Positions 50,962 to 60,181 are shown, counted from the stretch's first letter. The stretch: 64,000 nt of DNA from Bacillus sp. (in: firmicutes) (GCA_031177865.1 JAPSKD010000001.1:1-64000); one strand, 5' to 3'. The notes: generated by a model not told the origin, from the sequence alone. Made by a program: numbers and translations.

Positions 50962-51927
50962 TTAGCAATAATATTTCCAAACATTTCTTTCCATTTTCTT
51001 ATTAATCTTTCCTTGAACCTCAAGATAATCTAAGTATCCAATAACCTCAGACATAATGTTAAAAAAATTTCTTTCGTACTTTTCTTTATAGATAAATTGA
51101 GCAATCTCACTTGCGGTTGTTATTCCAGATTTAATTATGTTTAAGTATATGTTGGCATTTTCGTCTATCCTTTTTAATCTTTTATTTACTAAATCAATAG
51201 GTTTACCTATGATGGTACCGTGACCAGGAAAGACATATTCTACATGTAATTGCAAGCATTTTTCTAGTGAATTTTTTAGTTGTATTAAAGATTTAATTCG
51301 TTTGCCATTGTAGTCAGGTTCGATAAAGGCATTACTAGAAATATTTTCAATTAATAAATCGCCGGCAAAGAGCCATTTATATTTTTTGTGATAAAAGGCG
51401 ATTAGATCAGGAGCATGACCTGGGATTTCTAAAATATTAAAATCTAATAGTTGGTCACTGCTAATTTCCTGAATTTCGCAATCAATTCTTTTATTATCGT
51501 TTAGAATAATAGAGTTATGTAATTCTATTACTTGTTTCTCACCTATTTCGCCGCAACCCATCTCTTGGTATAGCTTTTTAAAAAATTCTACCCTCATATT
51601 CATATATACTTTATCTCTCTTTAATCTGAAGCTAGCTTCAGGGTGGGCGTAAACTGGAATGGAGTGAGTGGAAAGAATTCGGTTGACCAAGCCAATATGG
51701 TCACTATGATGATGCGTTAATAATATTTCCGTTATATCAGAAAGGGTGTAATTATGCTTTTTTAAGGTGTTTTGTAAAGAACTCCAGCATTCTTCTGTGT
51801 TTAGTCCAGCATCAATTAAGGTTAAGGCACTGTCTTGTTTAACTAAGAACAAGTTAATACTTTTTAATTCATTGGAAGTTGGAACTGAAATAGGGAATAC
51901 CTCCACATCTTCTTTTTTAAACAACAC
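50962..51927 (-). CDS. Metallo-beta-lactamase-fold hydrolase (321 aa)
   Basis: This is a zinc or iron dependent hydrolase of the MBL superfamily. The metal motif is LLTHHHSDHIGLV (HxHxDH), with further ligands in ILEIPGHAPDLIAFY, WLFAGDLL and VFPGHGTIIG. The C-terminal ~70 residues (GITTASEIAQFIYKEKYERN) form the winged-helix-like end seen in the LACTB2/hydroxyacylglutathione hydrolase branch. The start is GTG (complement of 51925-51927), 6 nt after AGGAGGG. The next minus-strand gene upstream of it is the LysR gene, 68 nt away. The substrate is unknown. Confidence 0.8.
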   Translation of the reverse strand: MLFKKEDVEVFPISVPTSNELKSINLFLVKQDSALTLIDAGLNTEECWSSLQNTLKKHNYTLSDITEILLTHHHSDHIGLVNRILSTHSIPVYAHPEASFRLKRDKVYMNMRVEFFKKLYQEMGCGEIGEKQVIELHNSIILNDNKRIDCEIQEISSDQLLDFNILEIPGHAPDLIAFYHKKYKWLFAGDLLIENISSNAFIEPDYNGKRIKSLIQLKNSLEKCLQLHVEYVFPGHGTIIGKPIDLVNKRLKRIDENANIYLNIIKSGITTASEIAQFIYKEKYERNFFNIMSEVIGYLDYLEVQGKINKKMERNVWKYYC

Positions 51928-51995
51928 ATATATCCCTCCTATAAATTGATTTTACCTACGATAATTTCAATTATATGAAATATAATAGAAAACTA

Positions 51996-52922
51996 TTAAT
52001 TAATTCTTTGAATTACGTCCGATTGGAAATACTCAATAAACTTTCTTGATGTTGAAGAGAGGTAACGACCTTTTAACCATATCAATGCTGAGGGTCTCGC
52101 CATAATAGGAGGATCTAAAATTTCTTTAAAAATAAGGTCGGTGTTTGGTATCAGGTTTATTGCAGATTTGGGAACCAGAGCGATACCTATATCATGATTA
52201 GCCCAGTTTAGCAGTGTCATAATGTCGCTGCTTTCACAAATAATTTTAGGTTCAAATCCAGCGTTCAGGCAAGCGCTTTTAACCATATCAACTGTGTACA
52301 TCTCATGATTATACATAGAGGTACCACTTTGTCTTCGAAGTAACATTAAGGGCTTTTCTTTCAGTTCCGATAGTTGAATATTTGGTTGAGTGTTATCCTC
52401 ATTCCACTTTTTGCTCATTGCAACAACAATGGGTTCATCTGGTAAATTTATCATTTCGAAAATCCTATGATTAATTGGTAACCTGACAATACCTAATTCT
52501 ATAATCCGATTTTCCACTAACTCCATAATTCGGTTAGGATCACCTTCCCATACTTGAAATTGCACTTCCGGGTAATGAATTTGGAAGTCTCGAATTCTTT
52601 CTGGTAAAAGTTTGGCTCCTAGTGAAGCAATAGTCCCTATCGATAATGTACCCCTTGTCCCCTCAGATAGTTCTCTAACTTCTTCAATGCTTCCATTCAT
52701 AAAATCGAGTATTTCTTTGGCACGTTTGTAAAATAACTTACCTTCCTCAGTAATAAGCAGCTTTCTGGTGTGTCTATCGAATAAAGATACACCTAATTCA
52801 TTTTCCAAAGATTTAAGTTGTTGACTTAACGGTGGTTGAGCCATGTTCAAGCGTTTAGCTGCTTGTGAGATTTTACCTTCTTCCACAATGGTAATGAAAT
52901 ATTTCAGATGACGAATTTCCAA
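51996..52922 (-). CDS. LysR-family transcriptional regulator (308 aa)
   Basis: The N-terminal winged helix-turn-helix (MEIRHLKYFITIVEEGKISQ, AAKRLNMAQPPLSQQLKSLE, LFDRHTRKLLITEEGK) and the effector-binding domain (from about 90: GTLSIGTIASLGAKLLPERI onward) are complete. The start is TTG (complement of 52920-52922), about 8 nt after GGAAGGATG. It is divergent from the ABC transporter operon at 53232. The 309-nt space between holds an AT-rich palindrome and a cre-like site, so this protein probably controls that operon in response to the imported compound. Confidence 0.9.
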   Translation of the reverse strand: MEIRHLKYFITIVEEGKISQAAKRLNMAQPPLSQQLKSLENELGVSLFDRHTRKLLITEEGKLFYKRAKEILDFMNGSIEEVRELSEGTRGTLSIGTIASLGAKLLPERIRDFQIHYPEVQFQVWEGDPNRIMELVENRIIELGIVRLPINHRIFEMINLPDEPIVVAMSKKWNEDNTQPNIQLSELKEKPLMLLRRQSGTSMYNHEMYTVDMVKSACLNAGFEPKIICESSDIMTLLNWANHDIGIALVPKSAINLIPNTDLIFKEILDPPIMARPSALIWLKGRYLSSTSRKFIEYFQSDVIQRIN

Positions 52923-53035
52923 ATTAAATCATCCTTCCGAATGAAATTATATTGTTGTTTCGAAAGCCTTTTTAGCGGGGCGATTAATAAGTTATGAAAA
53001 GTGCTTTAATATCCAACTTTCAAATATTTTCCTTT

Positions 53036-53058
53036 ATTTATATTTATAACATATAAAT
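53036..53058. promoter_or_regulatory. Candidate LysR operator
   Basis: ATTTATAT (53036-53043) and ATATAAAT (53051-53058) form a perfect 8-bp dyad with 7-nt spacing in the divergent region. The region is very AT-rich, so chance dyads are more likely here. Confidence 0.35.
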
Positions 53059-53185
53059 AGTGTATAAAGTAAATATTTTTCATAATTTTTAGAATATGTT
53101 AAGTTATTACTATATCAAACTTGGGAAAGGAGAGAACCATACATAGAGATTGATGTAGGTAGTTGTAATCGTCTATATGACAATA

Positions 53186-53199
53186 TGGAAGCGATTTCT
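53186..53199 (+). promoter_or_regulatory. Possible CcpA cre site before the ABC operon
   Basis: TGGAAGCGATTTCT matches 12 of 14 positions of TGWAARCGYTWNCW by eye. It lies 33 nt before the lipoprotein ATG, where binding would block transcription. It is almost identical to the site at 60094. Confidence 0.4.
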
Positions 53200-53231
53200 T
53201 GTTTATTTAGACTATTAGAAGAGGTGAGTAT

Positions 53232-54296
53232 ATGAAAAATGGAAAGCTTTTTATATCAATTTTATTAATGCTTGGAATCTTATTAAGTGGATGTAACTCA
53301 GAGGGCTCTTCTAGCACTCCAGAAAAATCGAATTCAAATCCTCCGGTAGAATATGAAAATGCACCTAAACCGCTAAACGAGTCAGTTGACATTAAAATTG
53401 GCTATCCTACACAAGGTGCATCCATGCTTCCTTTGTGGGTTGCGAAAGAAACAGGGATTTTTGAAAAATACAACGTAAATGCCGATCTAGTATATATTGC
53501 AGGAACACCTAAAGTTCAAGAAACCTTAAACAGTGGAGGGATTCAAGCAGGCTTAACCGGTATTGACCCTGTGGGAAAAGCTAAAGCTGCAGGAATAGAT
53601 TCTGTTATTCTATCAGCAGTTGCTGATCGATCTGTCCTATATCTATATGGGCAAAAAGATGCAAAAAAGTCTGATCTTGCTAATGAATTAAAGGGTAAAA
53701 CAGTAATTACAGCTGCAGAAGGATCATTATATGATCATTTAGCACAATCCCTTATTAGAGACAATGGATTAACACCAAGAAAAGATGTAGAAATTCTCAA
53801 TATGGGTGGAGAAGGTGACCGGACTGCTGCTTTTATGAGGGGTGATGGTGACTTTTATGTTGTCGCACCACCAACATCATTTAAGATGGATGATATGGGT
53901 TATCCACAACTGTATGATTTTAAAGAAAAAGAAGTCCTTAACTCAGGTATTGCAATGAAAGCAGACTATTATCAAGAGAATGCAGAGTTAGCAGAAATAC
54001 TTGTTGCTTCCCTTATAGAAGCGAATGCATTTATTACGAAGAATAGAGAAGAAACAATAAAGATAATTTCTAAATATACAGGGATTGACGACTCAAAATT
54101 GGCAGAAAAAACATATGACGTGAATGTTGATACAATTCCTAAAAAACCGTATGTATCTGATGAATCTGCGCAATTTTTTATTGATAACTCAGACAGTGAA
54201 GAAGTAAGGAAAATGAAACCATCCGATCTTGTAGATATGAGCATAGTAAAGAAATTAGATGAATCTGGTTTTATAGATAGTTTATATAATAAATAG
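53232..54296 (+). CDS. ABC transporter substrate-binding lipoprotein, NMT1/SsuA type (354 aa)
   Basis: This is a solute-binding protein anchored outside the membrane. The signal peptide (residues 1-20) ends in the lipobox LLSGC with Cys21 as the lipidation site. A Ser/Asn/Pro-rich linker and the NMT1/THI5-type fold follow: IKIGYPTQGASMLPLWVAKE, then TGIFEKYNVNADLVYIAG, QETLNSGGIQAGLTG and a GDGDFYVVAPPT segment. This family binds sulfonates, nitrate, pyrimidines or aromatic acids. The substrate cannot be read from sequence. The ATG follows AAGAGGTGAG. ATPase and permease genes follow directly. Confidence 0.85.
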   Translation: MKNGKLFISILLMLGILLSGCNSEGSSSTPEKSNSNPPVEYENAPKPLNESVDIKIGYPTQGASMLPLWVAKETGIFEKYNVNADLVYIAGTPKVQETLNSGGIQAGLTGIDPVGKAKAAGIDSVILSAVADRSVLYLYGQKDAKKSDLANELKGKTVITAAEGSLYDHLAQSLIRDNGLTPRKDVEILNMGGEGDRTAAFMRGDGDFYVVAPPTSFKMDDMGYPQLYDFKEKEVLNSGIAMKADYYQENAELAEILVASLIEANAFITKNREETIKIISKYTGIDDSKLAEKTYDVNVDTIPKKPYVSDESAQFFIDNSDSEEVRKMKPSDLVDMSIVKKLDESGFIDSLYNK

Positions 54297-54325
54297 GGTT
54301 TACCCGAAGATGGAGGAGGGGAATT

Positions 54326-55117
54326 TTGAATACTATTCCTAAACTACAATCAGAAAATGTGTCTATTACTTACCCGCTTAAAAACGGTGAAGAAATTACT
54401 GCCGTGACAGATTTCAATATGACAGTAAATGAAGGAGAGTTTGTTTGCATTGTTGGCCCAAGTGGTTGTGGCAAATCGACAATGCTAGGCGCAATAGCTG
54501 GTTTTCAAAATATAGGTGATGGAAATCTCTATTTAAATGGTAATCCCATAAAGGGGACTGGGCGTGATCGTGGTGTTGTGTTTCAGCAAGCGTCACTATT
54601 TCCATGGCGGACAGCTATTGATAATATCACATATGGACTTGAATTAGCAGGTGTCTCCAAACAAGAACGTAAAGCTAAAGGTAGGGAACTTTTAAAATTA
54701 GTAGGTTTGGAAGCATTTGAAAATCACTATCCAAATCAATTATCAGGTGGTATGCAACAAAGAATAAATGTTGCAAGAGCTCTCGCGATAGAGCCTAGCC
54801 TTATGCTATTAGATGAGCCATTTGGTGCATTAGATGCTCAAACAAGAGAGTTTATGCAGCTAGAACTTCTCAGAATTTGGAGAACAACCAAACAAACAAT
54901 TATTTTCGTAACTCATGACATTGCTGAAGCGGTTTATCTAGCGGATCAAGTAATTGTTATGACTGCAAGACCTGGAACAATTTGTGAAAAAGTCAAGATT
55001 GACCTACCACGACCACGACCATTAGAAATAAAAAGAAGCACTGAGTTTATGGAATATGAAAAACATATCTGGGGTCTAATCGTACTAGAAAAAGAACGAG
55101 AAAAAGAAATAATTTAA
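54326..55117 (+). CDS. ABC transporter ATP-binding protein, SsuB/TauB type (263 aa)
   Basis: This is the ATPase of the uptake system. Walker A is GPSGCGKST, the Q-loop VVFQQASLFPWRT, the signature LSGGMQQRINVARALA, Walker B LMLLDEPFGALD, and the H-loop FVTHDIAEAVYL. PWRT after the Q-loop is typical of the nitrate/sulfonate/taurine family. The start is TTG 54326, behind GGAGGAGGGG. It sits 29 nt after the lipoprotein gene and 15 nt before the permease gene, in one operon. Confidence 0.92.
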   Translation: MNTIPKLQSENVSITYPLKNGEEITAVTDFNMTVNEGEFVCIVGPSGCGKSTMLGAIAGFQNIGDGNLYLNGNPIKGTGRDRGVVFQQASLFPWRTAIDNITYGLELAGVSKQERKAKGRELLKLVGLEAFENHYPNQLSGGMQQRINVARALAIEPSLMLLDEPFGALDAQTREFMQLELLRIWRTTKQTIIFVTHDIAEAVYLADQVIVMTARPGTICEKVKIDLPRPRPLEIKRSTEFMEYEKHIWGLIVLEKEREKEII

Positions 55118-55132
55118 AAAGGGGGGAGACAT

Positions 55133-55996
55133 TTGAATAGCGTAAAAATAAAAAAAGAAGCATATAGTCGTAGTCAACAAGTTGGCGCAAGAGAAGGATT
55201 AAATAAGAAAAGTAACAAAAGTAGAAAAAAAGAAAAGAATTTAGGTAGCTTTTTATTGAATTATCTTGGGCCCATTACTGTAATTCTTGTGTTAACTATT
55301 TGGGAATCACTTTACCAAACAGGTATTATAAATCCAATTTTCTTAAGCGCCCCCTCACAGATAGTAAAGGTAGGGTACGAATTAACCCTAAGTGGGGATT
55401 TGACTGAAAACCTGCTTTTCACACTTGGAAACTTCAGCCTTGGATTCGGAATGGCAGCCATAATAGGAATCCTGGTAGGTTTAATTACTGGTTGGTACCG
55501 ACCGATTGGAAAAGCCTTTGATCCTTTTTTAACTGCTATGCTCGGTACACCAAGGATTGTATTATTACCACTAATCACTCTCTGGGTAGGAGTAGGTTTT
55601 TCAAGTAAGGTTGTCATCGTATTTATTGCGGGTGTTTTTCCAATCATCCTAAACACAATGACTGGAGTAAGGAACCTAGACCCAAACCTAACAAGAGTTT
55701 CAAGTTCCTTTGGGGCTTCAGCTATTCAAACGTTTATAACAGTAGCGCTACCAGGCTCCTTGCCACAGATAGTTTCAGGCCTGAGGGTGGGAATTGGCCA
55801 ATCTCTTGTAGCGGTTATTGCAGCTGAAATGTTTGTTTCCACTGGAGGTATCGGATACTTTGTTGCACAGTCATCTGCAAATTTTAATATTGACCGTGTT
55901 TTTGTAGGTATTGTCGTTATTATTATTTTAGGGATGTTAATTACGAGTTCTGTCAAAATGATTGAGTCACGTTTACTAAAGCATCGAATTGAATAA
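55133..55996 (+). CDS. ABC transporter permease, SsuC/TauC type (287 aa)
   Basis: This is a membrane permease with about six helices. A basic cytoplasmic N-terminus of ~40 residues (many Lys/Arg) precedes the first helix at LNYLGPITVILVLTIWESLY. The EAA loop that contacts the ATPase is seen as ASAIQTFITVALPGSLPQIV, followed by SGLRVGIGQSLVAVIAAEM. TTG 55133 follows AAGGGGGGAG. It is the third gene of the transporter operon, 69 nt before the M29-like gene. Confidence 0.9.
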   Translation: MNSVKIKKEAYSRSQQVGAREGLNKKSNKSRKKEKNLGSFLLNYLGPITVILVLTIWESLYQTGIINPIFLSAPSQIVKVGYELTLSGDLTENLLFTLGNFSLGFGMAAIIGILVGLITGWYRPIGKAFDPFLTAMLGTPRIVLLPLITLWVGVGFSSKVVIVFIAGVFPIILNTMTGVRNLDPNLTRVSSSFGASAIQTFITVALPGSLPQIVSGLRVGIGQSLVAVIAAEMFVSTGGIGYFVAQSSANFNIDRVFVGIVVIIILGMLITSSVKMIESRLLKHRIE

Positions 55997-56065
55997 AGTT
56001 TACTATCAATAGACTGAATTTTCTAATTAAAAAATGCAAGAATGCACATATAAGGAGAGAATGTC

Positions 56066-57634
56066 ATGATAAAAGATGAAAAGAATACTACTAAACTAGC
56101 AAAACCGAATTTTACAAGTCCGCCGTTGATAAACAAACAAACTCCTCGTTGTCCTCCAATGATTGATATTAAAAGTGCGGAAGAATTGATCCCATATTTG
56201 GATGAAGTAGCAAAACGTCCGTATAATCATGGACTTCATGCAGGATGGGATTTGAAACCAGGAGAAAGAGTACTGCTTCGGGTCGATAACTGGCATGATC
56301 CAATGGTAATTGATGCATGTAAGATGATTCTAGAGAAATACAATACAAAATATGAAGTTAAGTATGTTGATAAAGGACCTATTGTAAAATGGAAGGGCCA
56401 TAATGAGGTTGAGTATTACCTTGCTCGGACGAAAGAGCTTGCTGAGTGGATGGATGAATGGGAGGAAATGGAGAAGGAAGGAGAGTATGACAAACTTCTA
56501 TGGGGATATGGTGGCCCAGTTTTAAGGGATACGAATATAAAAATTCAACGGATGCCTTTTATTACACCTGAACTCACAGCAAGCCCAGCACATACAATTC
56601 CTTATGAGATAATTGAAGCACTTGATAAATGGACGTGGGATAAAGTTCGAAATTCGCGCAGAATCAGAATTACAGATCCTGAAGGTACTGATTTAAGCTA
56701 TACGAACCACGATGAATATTGGGATTCAAAACGAGAATTCTACAATCCTGATTTGGTTAATCGATTTTGGGCCGGAAACACAGGGTTTGGTAAAACATAT
56801 TTACCAGGGCATGTGTTAGGACGTCCATGGATGTACATTCCAAAAGAAGATGCTTGTGGTGTAATTGCTGGTACTAGTAACCATATTGGGCCAGTTCCTT
56901 GGATTCAACTAGATGTCCAAGATGGGAAGATTACCGACATCCATGAGGGAGGGGAGTTTGGAGACAAACTTCGTAAGGTAAAGGCTGAAACAGATCATTT
57001 ACAATATCCAGGTTTTCCTGATAAAGGTTTATTTCGATGGTGGGAAGCTTCAATTGGTACGAATCCACATATTCACCGTCCTAGAAGAGGATTTCTTAAT
57101 GGCTGGTTAAATTGTCTATACGAACGCATGCGTAGTGGAGTTATTCACTTAGGATTTGGAACAATTATTTCAAGTTCTGCAGAACGTGAAGCTGCAAAAA
57201 TGGGATTACCTGTTGGGCATTGGCATGTGCATCTATACTTTCCAACTGTAACTTGTGAAATGATAGGCGGAGGAACTGAAACAATAATTAAAGATGGGCA
57301 TTTAATGGGATTGGATGACCCGGATATTCGCAAAATTGCTGCTAAATACGGTGACCCAGATTTATGGTTGTCTGAATCTTGGATTCCAGCAGTACCAGGT
57401 TTAAATATGGGAGGAGATTATTGGGAACATTATGCGAAAGATCCAGAGGATTGGGTGCTTACAGAGCTAAATATTTGTGAAAATTATCATCCTCTATTCA
57501 TGAGCATGGTAGGAGCAGATCCAAAGTATTGTAATAATCCGCTTTGGAAACTGCCTAGCGAGAAAGACCGTGCCAATTCCAATCATATTTTACATTCACA
57601 TGATAGCTGTTCTTGTGGTGGCCATCACGGTTAA
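56066..57634 (+). CDS. M29-aminopeptidase/NicX-like metalloenzyme with a Cys/His tail (522 aa)
   Basis: This is a putative metal-dependent hydrolase or dioxygenase. The overall pattern resembles the M29 (aminopeptidase T) fold, to which the ring-cleaving 2,5-dihydroxypyridine dioxygenase NicX is also related: YNHGLHAGWDLKPGERVLLR, VIDACKMILEKY, an E/H/D-rich core (GHWHVHLYFPTVTCEM, ETIIKDGHLMGLDDPDIR) and a C-terminal ESWIPAVPGLNMGGDYWEH. The last ten residues (HDSCSCGGHHG) are an unusual Cys/His cluster that could bind metal. The ATG follows AAGGAGAG. Placement as the last gene of an ABC-import operon suggests that it acts on the imported compound. The family assignment is from pattern only and could be wrong. 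Confidence 0.45.
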   Translation: MIKDEKNTTKLAKPNFTSPPLINKQTPRCPPMIDIKSAEELIPYLDEVAKRPYNHGLHAGWDLKPGERVLLRVDNWHDPMVIDACKMILEKYNTKYEVKYVDKGPIVKWKGHNEVEYYLARTKELAEWMDEWEEMEKEGEYDKLLWGYGGPVLRDTNIKIQRMPFITPELTASPAHTIPYEIIEALDKWTWDKVRNSRRIRITDPEGTDLSYTNHDEYWDSKREFYNPDLVNRFWAGNTGFGKTYLPGHVLGRPWMYIPKEDACGVIAGTSNHIGPVPWIQLDVQDGKITDIHEGGEFGDKLRKVKAETDHLQYPGFPDKGLFRWWEASIGTNPHIHRPRRGFLNGWLNCLYERMRSGVIHLGFGTIISSSAEREAAKMGLPVGHWHVHLYFPTVTCEMIGGGTETIIKDGHLMGLDDPDIRKIAAKYGDPDLWLSESWIPAVPGLNMGGDYWEHYAKDPEDWVLTELNICENYHPLFMSMVGADPKYCNNPLWKLPSEKDRANSNHILHSHDSCSCGGHHG

Positions 57635-57673
57635 TGTTTAGACTTACAATCAATCATCAATAGAGATTTTTTT

Positions 57674-57708
57674 ATCGGGTAGCTTATATATCAAGCTACC
57701 CGATTTTA
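57674..57708 (+). terminator. Intrinsic terminator of the ABC/M29 operon
   Basis: ATCGGGTAGCTT (57674-57685) and AAGCTACCCGAT (57693-57704) form a perfect 12-bp stem with a 7-nt loop, followed by a short T run. Confidence 0.85.
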
Positions 57709-57765
57709 AAAACATTGAGTACTTATTCAATTAAAAGGATGCCATTCTAAATCATCGAAAGGTAG

Positions 57766-58365
57766 ATGAAGATGTCTATACTTATACAATTATTAGTATT
57801 CTTTATTGTTTTCATTGTTACTGCTAGTGTTTATCGATTTGTATACAAAGTACGAGAAGCTCTTACGTGTACAACTGCAATGATGTCAGCAATGATTATT
57901 GGCTCCATGGCGGGGCTAATAATGGGTACCATTCTTGCTCTCAACGTAAGCTTTTCATTAAACTCTTTGCTAGCCATGATTATCGGAATAGGGGCAGGAG
58001 TGATTATAGGTATACCATTTAACTCCATGGCGATACTCGACGGAATAATGGCCGGTGCTATGGGAGGAATGATGGGAGCAATGTTAGGAGCTATGTTAAC
58101 ATATAATTTTATCTATATTCTAACAATCTTTTTAATTGCCATTTTACTTATTTCTGTTCTTTTACTTAGTCAAACGATTAAACAGGAAGCGGGATTACTA
58201 AAACAAACTAAGACACAAGGTAATCGCATTAAAGGTTTATCTATTATTACTGCATGTGTTACAGTAGGATTATTTTCAATAATCATGATAAGTACTTATG
58301 ATAATAAAACCACTACATCAAGTGATGAACAGATGCATACAGAACATCAGCATAACACAGATTAA
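57766..58365 (+). CDS. Gly/Met-rich integral membrane protein with His-rich tail (199 aa)
   Basis: About five transmembrane helices are visible. The middle ones are dense in Gly, Met and Ala (TTAMMSAMIIGSMAGLIMGT, LDGIMAGAMGGMMGAMLGAM). The C-terminus after the last helix is hydrophilic and His-rich (MHTEHQHNTD). Met and His clusters of this kind are often seen in copper-handling membrane proteins, but no formal family is recognised and metal binding is only an inference. ATG 57766 follows GAAAGG, and ATG 57772 is an in-frame alternative. It is a single gene between two terminators. Confidence 0.65.
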   Translation: MKMSILIQLLVFFIVFIVTASVYRFVYKVREALTCTTAMMSAMIIGSMAGLIMGTILALNVSFSLNSLLAMIIGIGAGVIIGIPFNSMAILDGIMAGAMGGMMGAMLGAMLTYNFIYILTIFLIAILLISVLLLSQTIKQEAGLLKQTKTQGNRIKGLSIITACVTVGLFSIIMISTYDNKTTTSSDEQMHTEHQHNTD

Positions 58366-58395
58366 GTTATCTGGTATAAAAGTGATTATCCAATA

Positions 58396-58441
58396 GTGTA
58401 TAGAAATAACAATAGGGCAGGCCAAAATTATTTTCTATACG
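58396..58441 (+). other. Imperfect inverted repeat downstream of the membrane protein gene
   Basis: GTATAGAAATAA and TTATTTTCTATAC pair apart from one extra T, around a loop containing GGGCAGGCC. It could be a terminator or a processed 3' end. Apart from this and the hairpin at 58551, the 500-nt gap 58366-58865 shows only AT-rich sequence and no gene. Confidence 0.35.
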
Positions 58442-58550
58442 TAAAAATAACAATTTTACTTAATACATTAATAAGGGTTTTTTACTAACATCCGATTTAC
58501 TTTAGTATTGTCTTTTATTTCACAAAACCTATGAGAAAAAGTATTATTAA

Positions 58551-58590
58551 CACAAAAAAACGTTCAGAATTGCCTGAACGTTTTTTGTGT
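58551..58590. terminator. Intrinsic terminator, usable in both directions
   Basis: CACAAAAAAACGTTCAG and CTGAACGTTTTTTGTG form a long perfect stem with a 6-nt loop and A and T runs inside it. No gene ends within 180 nt, so it may insulate the alcohol dehydrogenase promoter from upstream transcription. Confidence 0.8.
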
Positions 58591-58865
58591 TAGATTATAA
58601 ATCTTCTTTATTGTTTATAACTACAATAACGTTAAGAATATGTCTCTTTACTCTTTATTTTTTCATAATTACTAAAATCTATGTTATTACCATAGAGAGG
58701 AAAATTTCATAACTACATAAATATTTTAATTAAAATTTATAGGACTCTATCTTTATTAACGACATGTAAAATAACAACCAAATATTTTTTTACACTCTGT
58801 ATATGCTAAATCTCCTAATCAATTAATATAAATGTCTATATCAAAATATAAGGGGGACTTGCGTA

Positions 58866-60032
58866 ATGCTTTGGGATTTTAGTTTTAATTTACCAACAAA
58901 AATCGAGTTCGGAATTGGAAAGATTAATCAAGTTGGCAATTATGTAAGAGAGTTAAAGGGGAAAAAGGCATTAGTTGTTACTGATCAGGGGCTTCGCAAA
59001 GCGGGTGTAATAGATAGAGTATTATATGTATTGGAAGAACAAGGAATTAAATACGTAGTTTTTGATGAAACCAAACCAAATCCTAGGGATGTAGATTGCA
59101 TGGCAGCATACGAACTAGCAATGCAAGAAAACGTTGATGTTTTAATTGGTGTTGGTGGTGGAAGTTCAATGGATACTGCCAAAGCAGTTGGAACATTATT
59201 AAGCCATGGTGGGACTATCTCAGATTGGTATGGTTTGAATAAATTACAAAAACCGATTACACCCCTCATTTGTATACCTACTACAGCAGGTACTGGTAGC
59301 GAAATCACGTTCTTTTCCGTTATAACAGATACGACTACTAAATTAAAAATGAATATTTTAGACATTAATGTAGCCCCAACGGTTGCGCTTCTTGATCCAG
59401 AATTAACAGTTAGTCTTCCAGCAGCAGTGACTGCTTCAACGGGAATGGATGCCTTAACACATGCAATAGAAGCATACACTTGTAATCTTGCAGAGCCAAT
59501 CACTGATGCTATGGCATTATATGCAACTGAATTAATTGTTAATAACCTTGGAACCGCAGTGTTTGATGGAGAAAATATTGAGGCAAGAAAGAATATGCTA
59601 GTAGGTAGCTTGATTGCAGGTATTGCCTTTGGAAACTCAGATGTTGGTGGGGTACATTGTATGGCAGAAGCTCTTGGTGGACTATACGATACTCCACATG
59701 GAGTAGCTAACTCAATGCTTCTACCCTTTGTGTTTGAATACAATATCCCTTCTAATGTAGAAAAACATGCGAAGATTGCTGAATTATTAGGAGCAAGTAG
59801 TATCGGAAAAACACGGGAAGAAGTCGCATATGAAGGTGTTTCCCTTTTAAAAGCAATGGCTGCTAAGATCGGTATTCCCAAAATGAGAGATTTAGAGAAT
59901 ATAAGTCCGGAAGACTTTGATTACTTAGCTGAAGGTGCAACCAAAAACGTTTCCGCTACAAGTAATCCAAGGGTTGCAACTAAAGAAGATTATCTAGAAC
60001 TTTTTGAGAAGGCATACAATGATAAGCATTAG
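58866..60032 (+). CDS. Iron-containing (type III) alcohol dehydrogenase (388 aa)
   Basis: It oxidises a short alcohol to an aldehyde, or the reverse, with NAD(P). Family motifs are present: the N-terminal FNLPTKIEFGIGKI, the dinucleotide-binding GVGGGSSMDTAKAVG, IPTTAGTGSEITFFSVITD, the metal-binding signature region ASTGMDALTHAIEAYTC, and a second His set in DVGGVHCMAEALGGLYDTPH followed by GVANSM. These carry the usual Asp and three His ligands. The ATG follows AAGGGGGAC. The gene precedes an aldehyde dehydrogenase by about 150 nt in the same direction, which suggests a two-step oxidation of an alcohol to an acid. Confidence 0.92.
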   Translation: MLWDFSFNLPTKIEFGIGKINQVGNYVRELKGKKALVVTDQGLRKAGVIDRVLYVLEEQGIKYVVFDETKPNPRDVDCMAAYELAMQENVDVLIGVGGGSSMDTAKAVGTLLSHGGTISDWYGLNKLQKPITPLICIPTTAGTGSEITFFSVITDTTTKLKMNILDINVAPTVALLDPELTVSLPAAVTASTGMDALTHAIEAYTCNLAEPITDAMALYATELIVNNLGTAVFDGENIEARKNMLVGSLIAGIAFGNSDVGGVHCMAEALGGLYDTPHGVANSMLLPFVFEYNIPSNVEKHAKIAELLGASSIGKTREEVAYEGVSLLKAMAAKIGIPKMRDLENISPEDFDYLAEGATKNVSATSNPRVATKEDYLELFEKAYNDKH

Positions 60033-60093
60033 AAATGGATCATTCCTTAAACACTTTTAATACCAATAAAAAATGACAGTTTATAGAAATAGA

Positions 60094-60107
60094 TGGAAGC
60101 GTTTTCT
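60094..60107 (+). promoter_or_regulatory. CcpA cre site before the aldehyde dehydrogenase
   Basis: TGGAAGCGTTTTCT matches 13 of 14 positions of TGWAARCGYTWNCW by eye, with only the third base off. It lies in the 149-nt gap between alcohol and aldehyde dehydrogenase genes, 75 nt before the latter's ATG. Confidence 0.55.
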
Positions 60108-60181
60108 ATATGGTGGTAAATACAATTTAAGGACACTTTTATATGGATATTAAGAAATTATTACAAGAAGGGGGAGTAGTA

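Noticed and set aside
58985-59881. 298-codon open frame on the minus strand inside the iron-type alcohol dehydrogenase gene
   Set aside because: It is antisense to a clearly conserved gene, has no ribosome binding site, and has a composition typical of a shadow frame.
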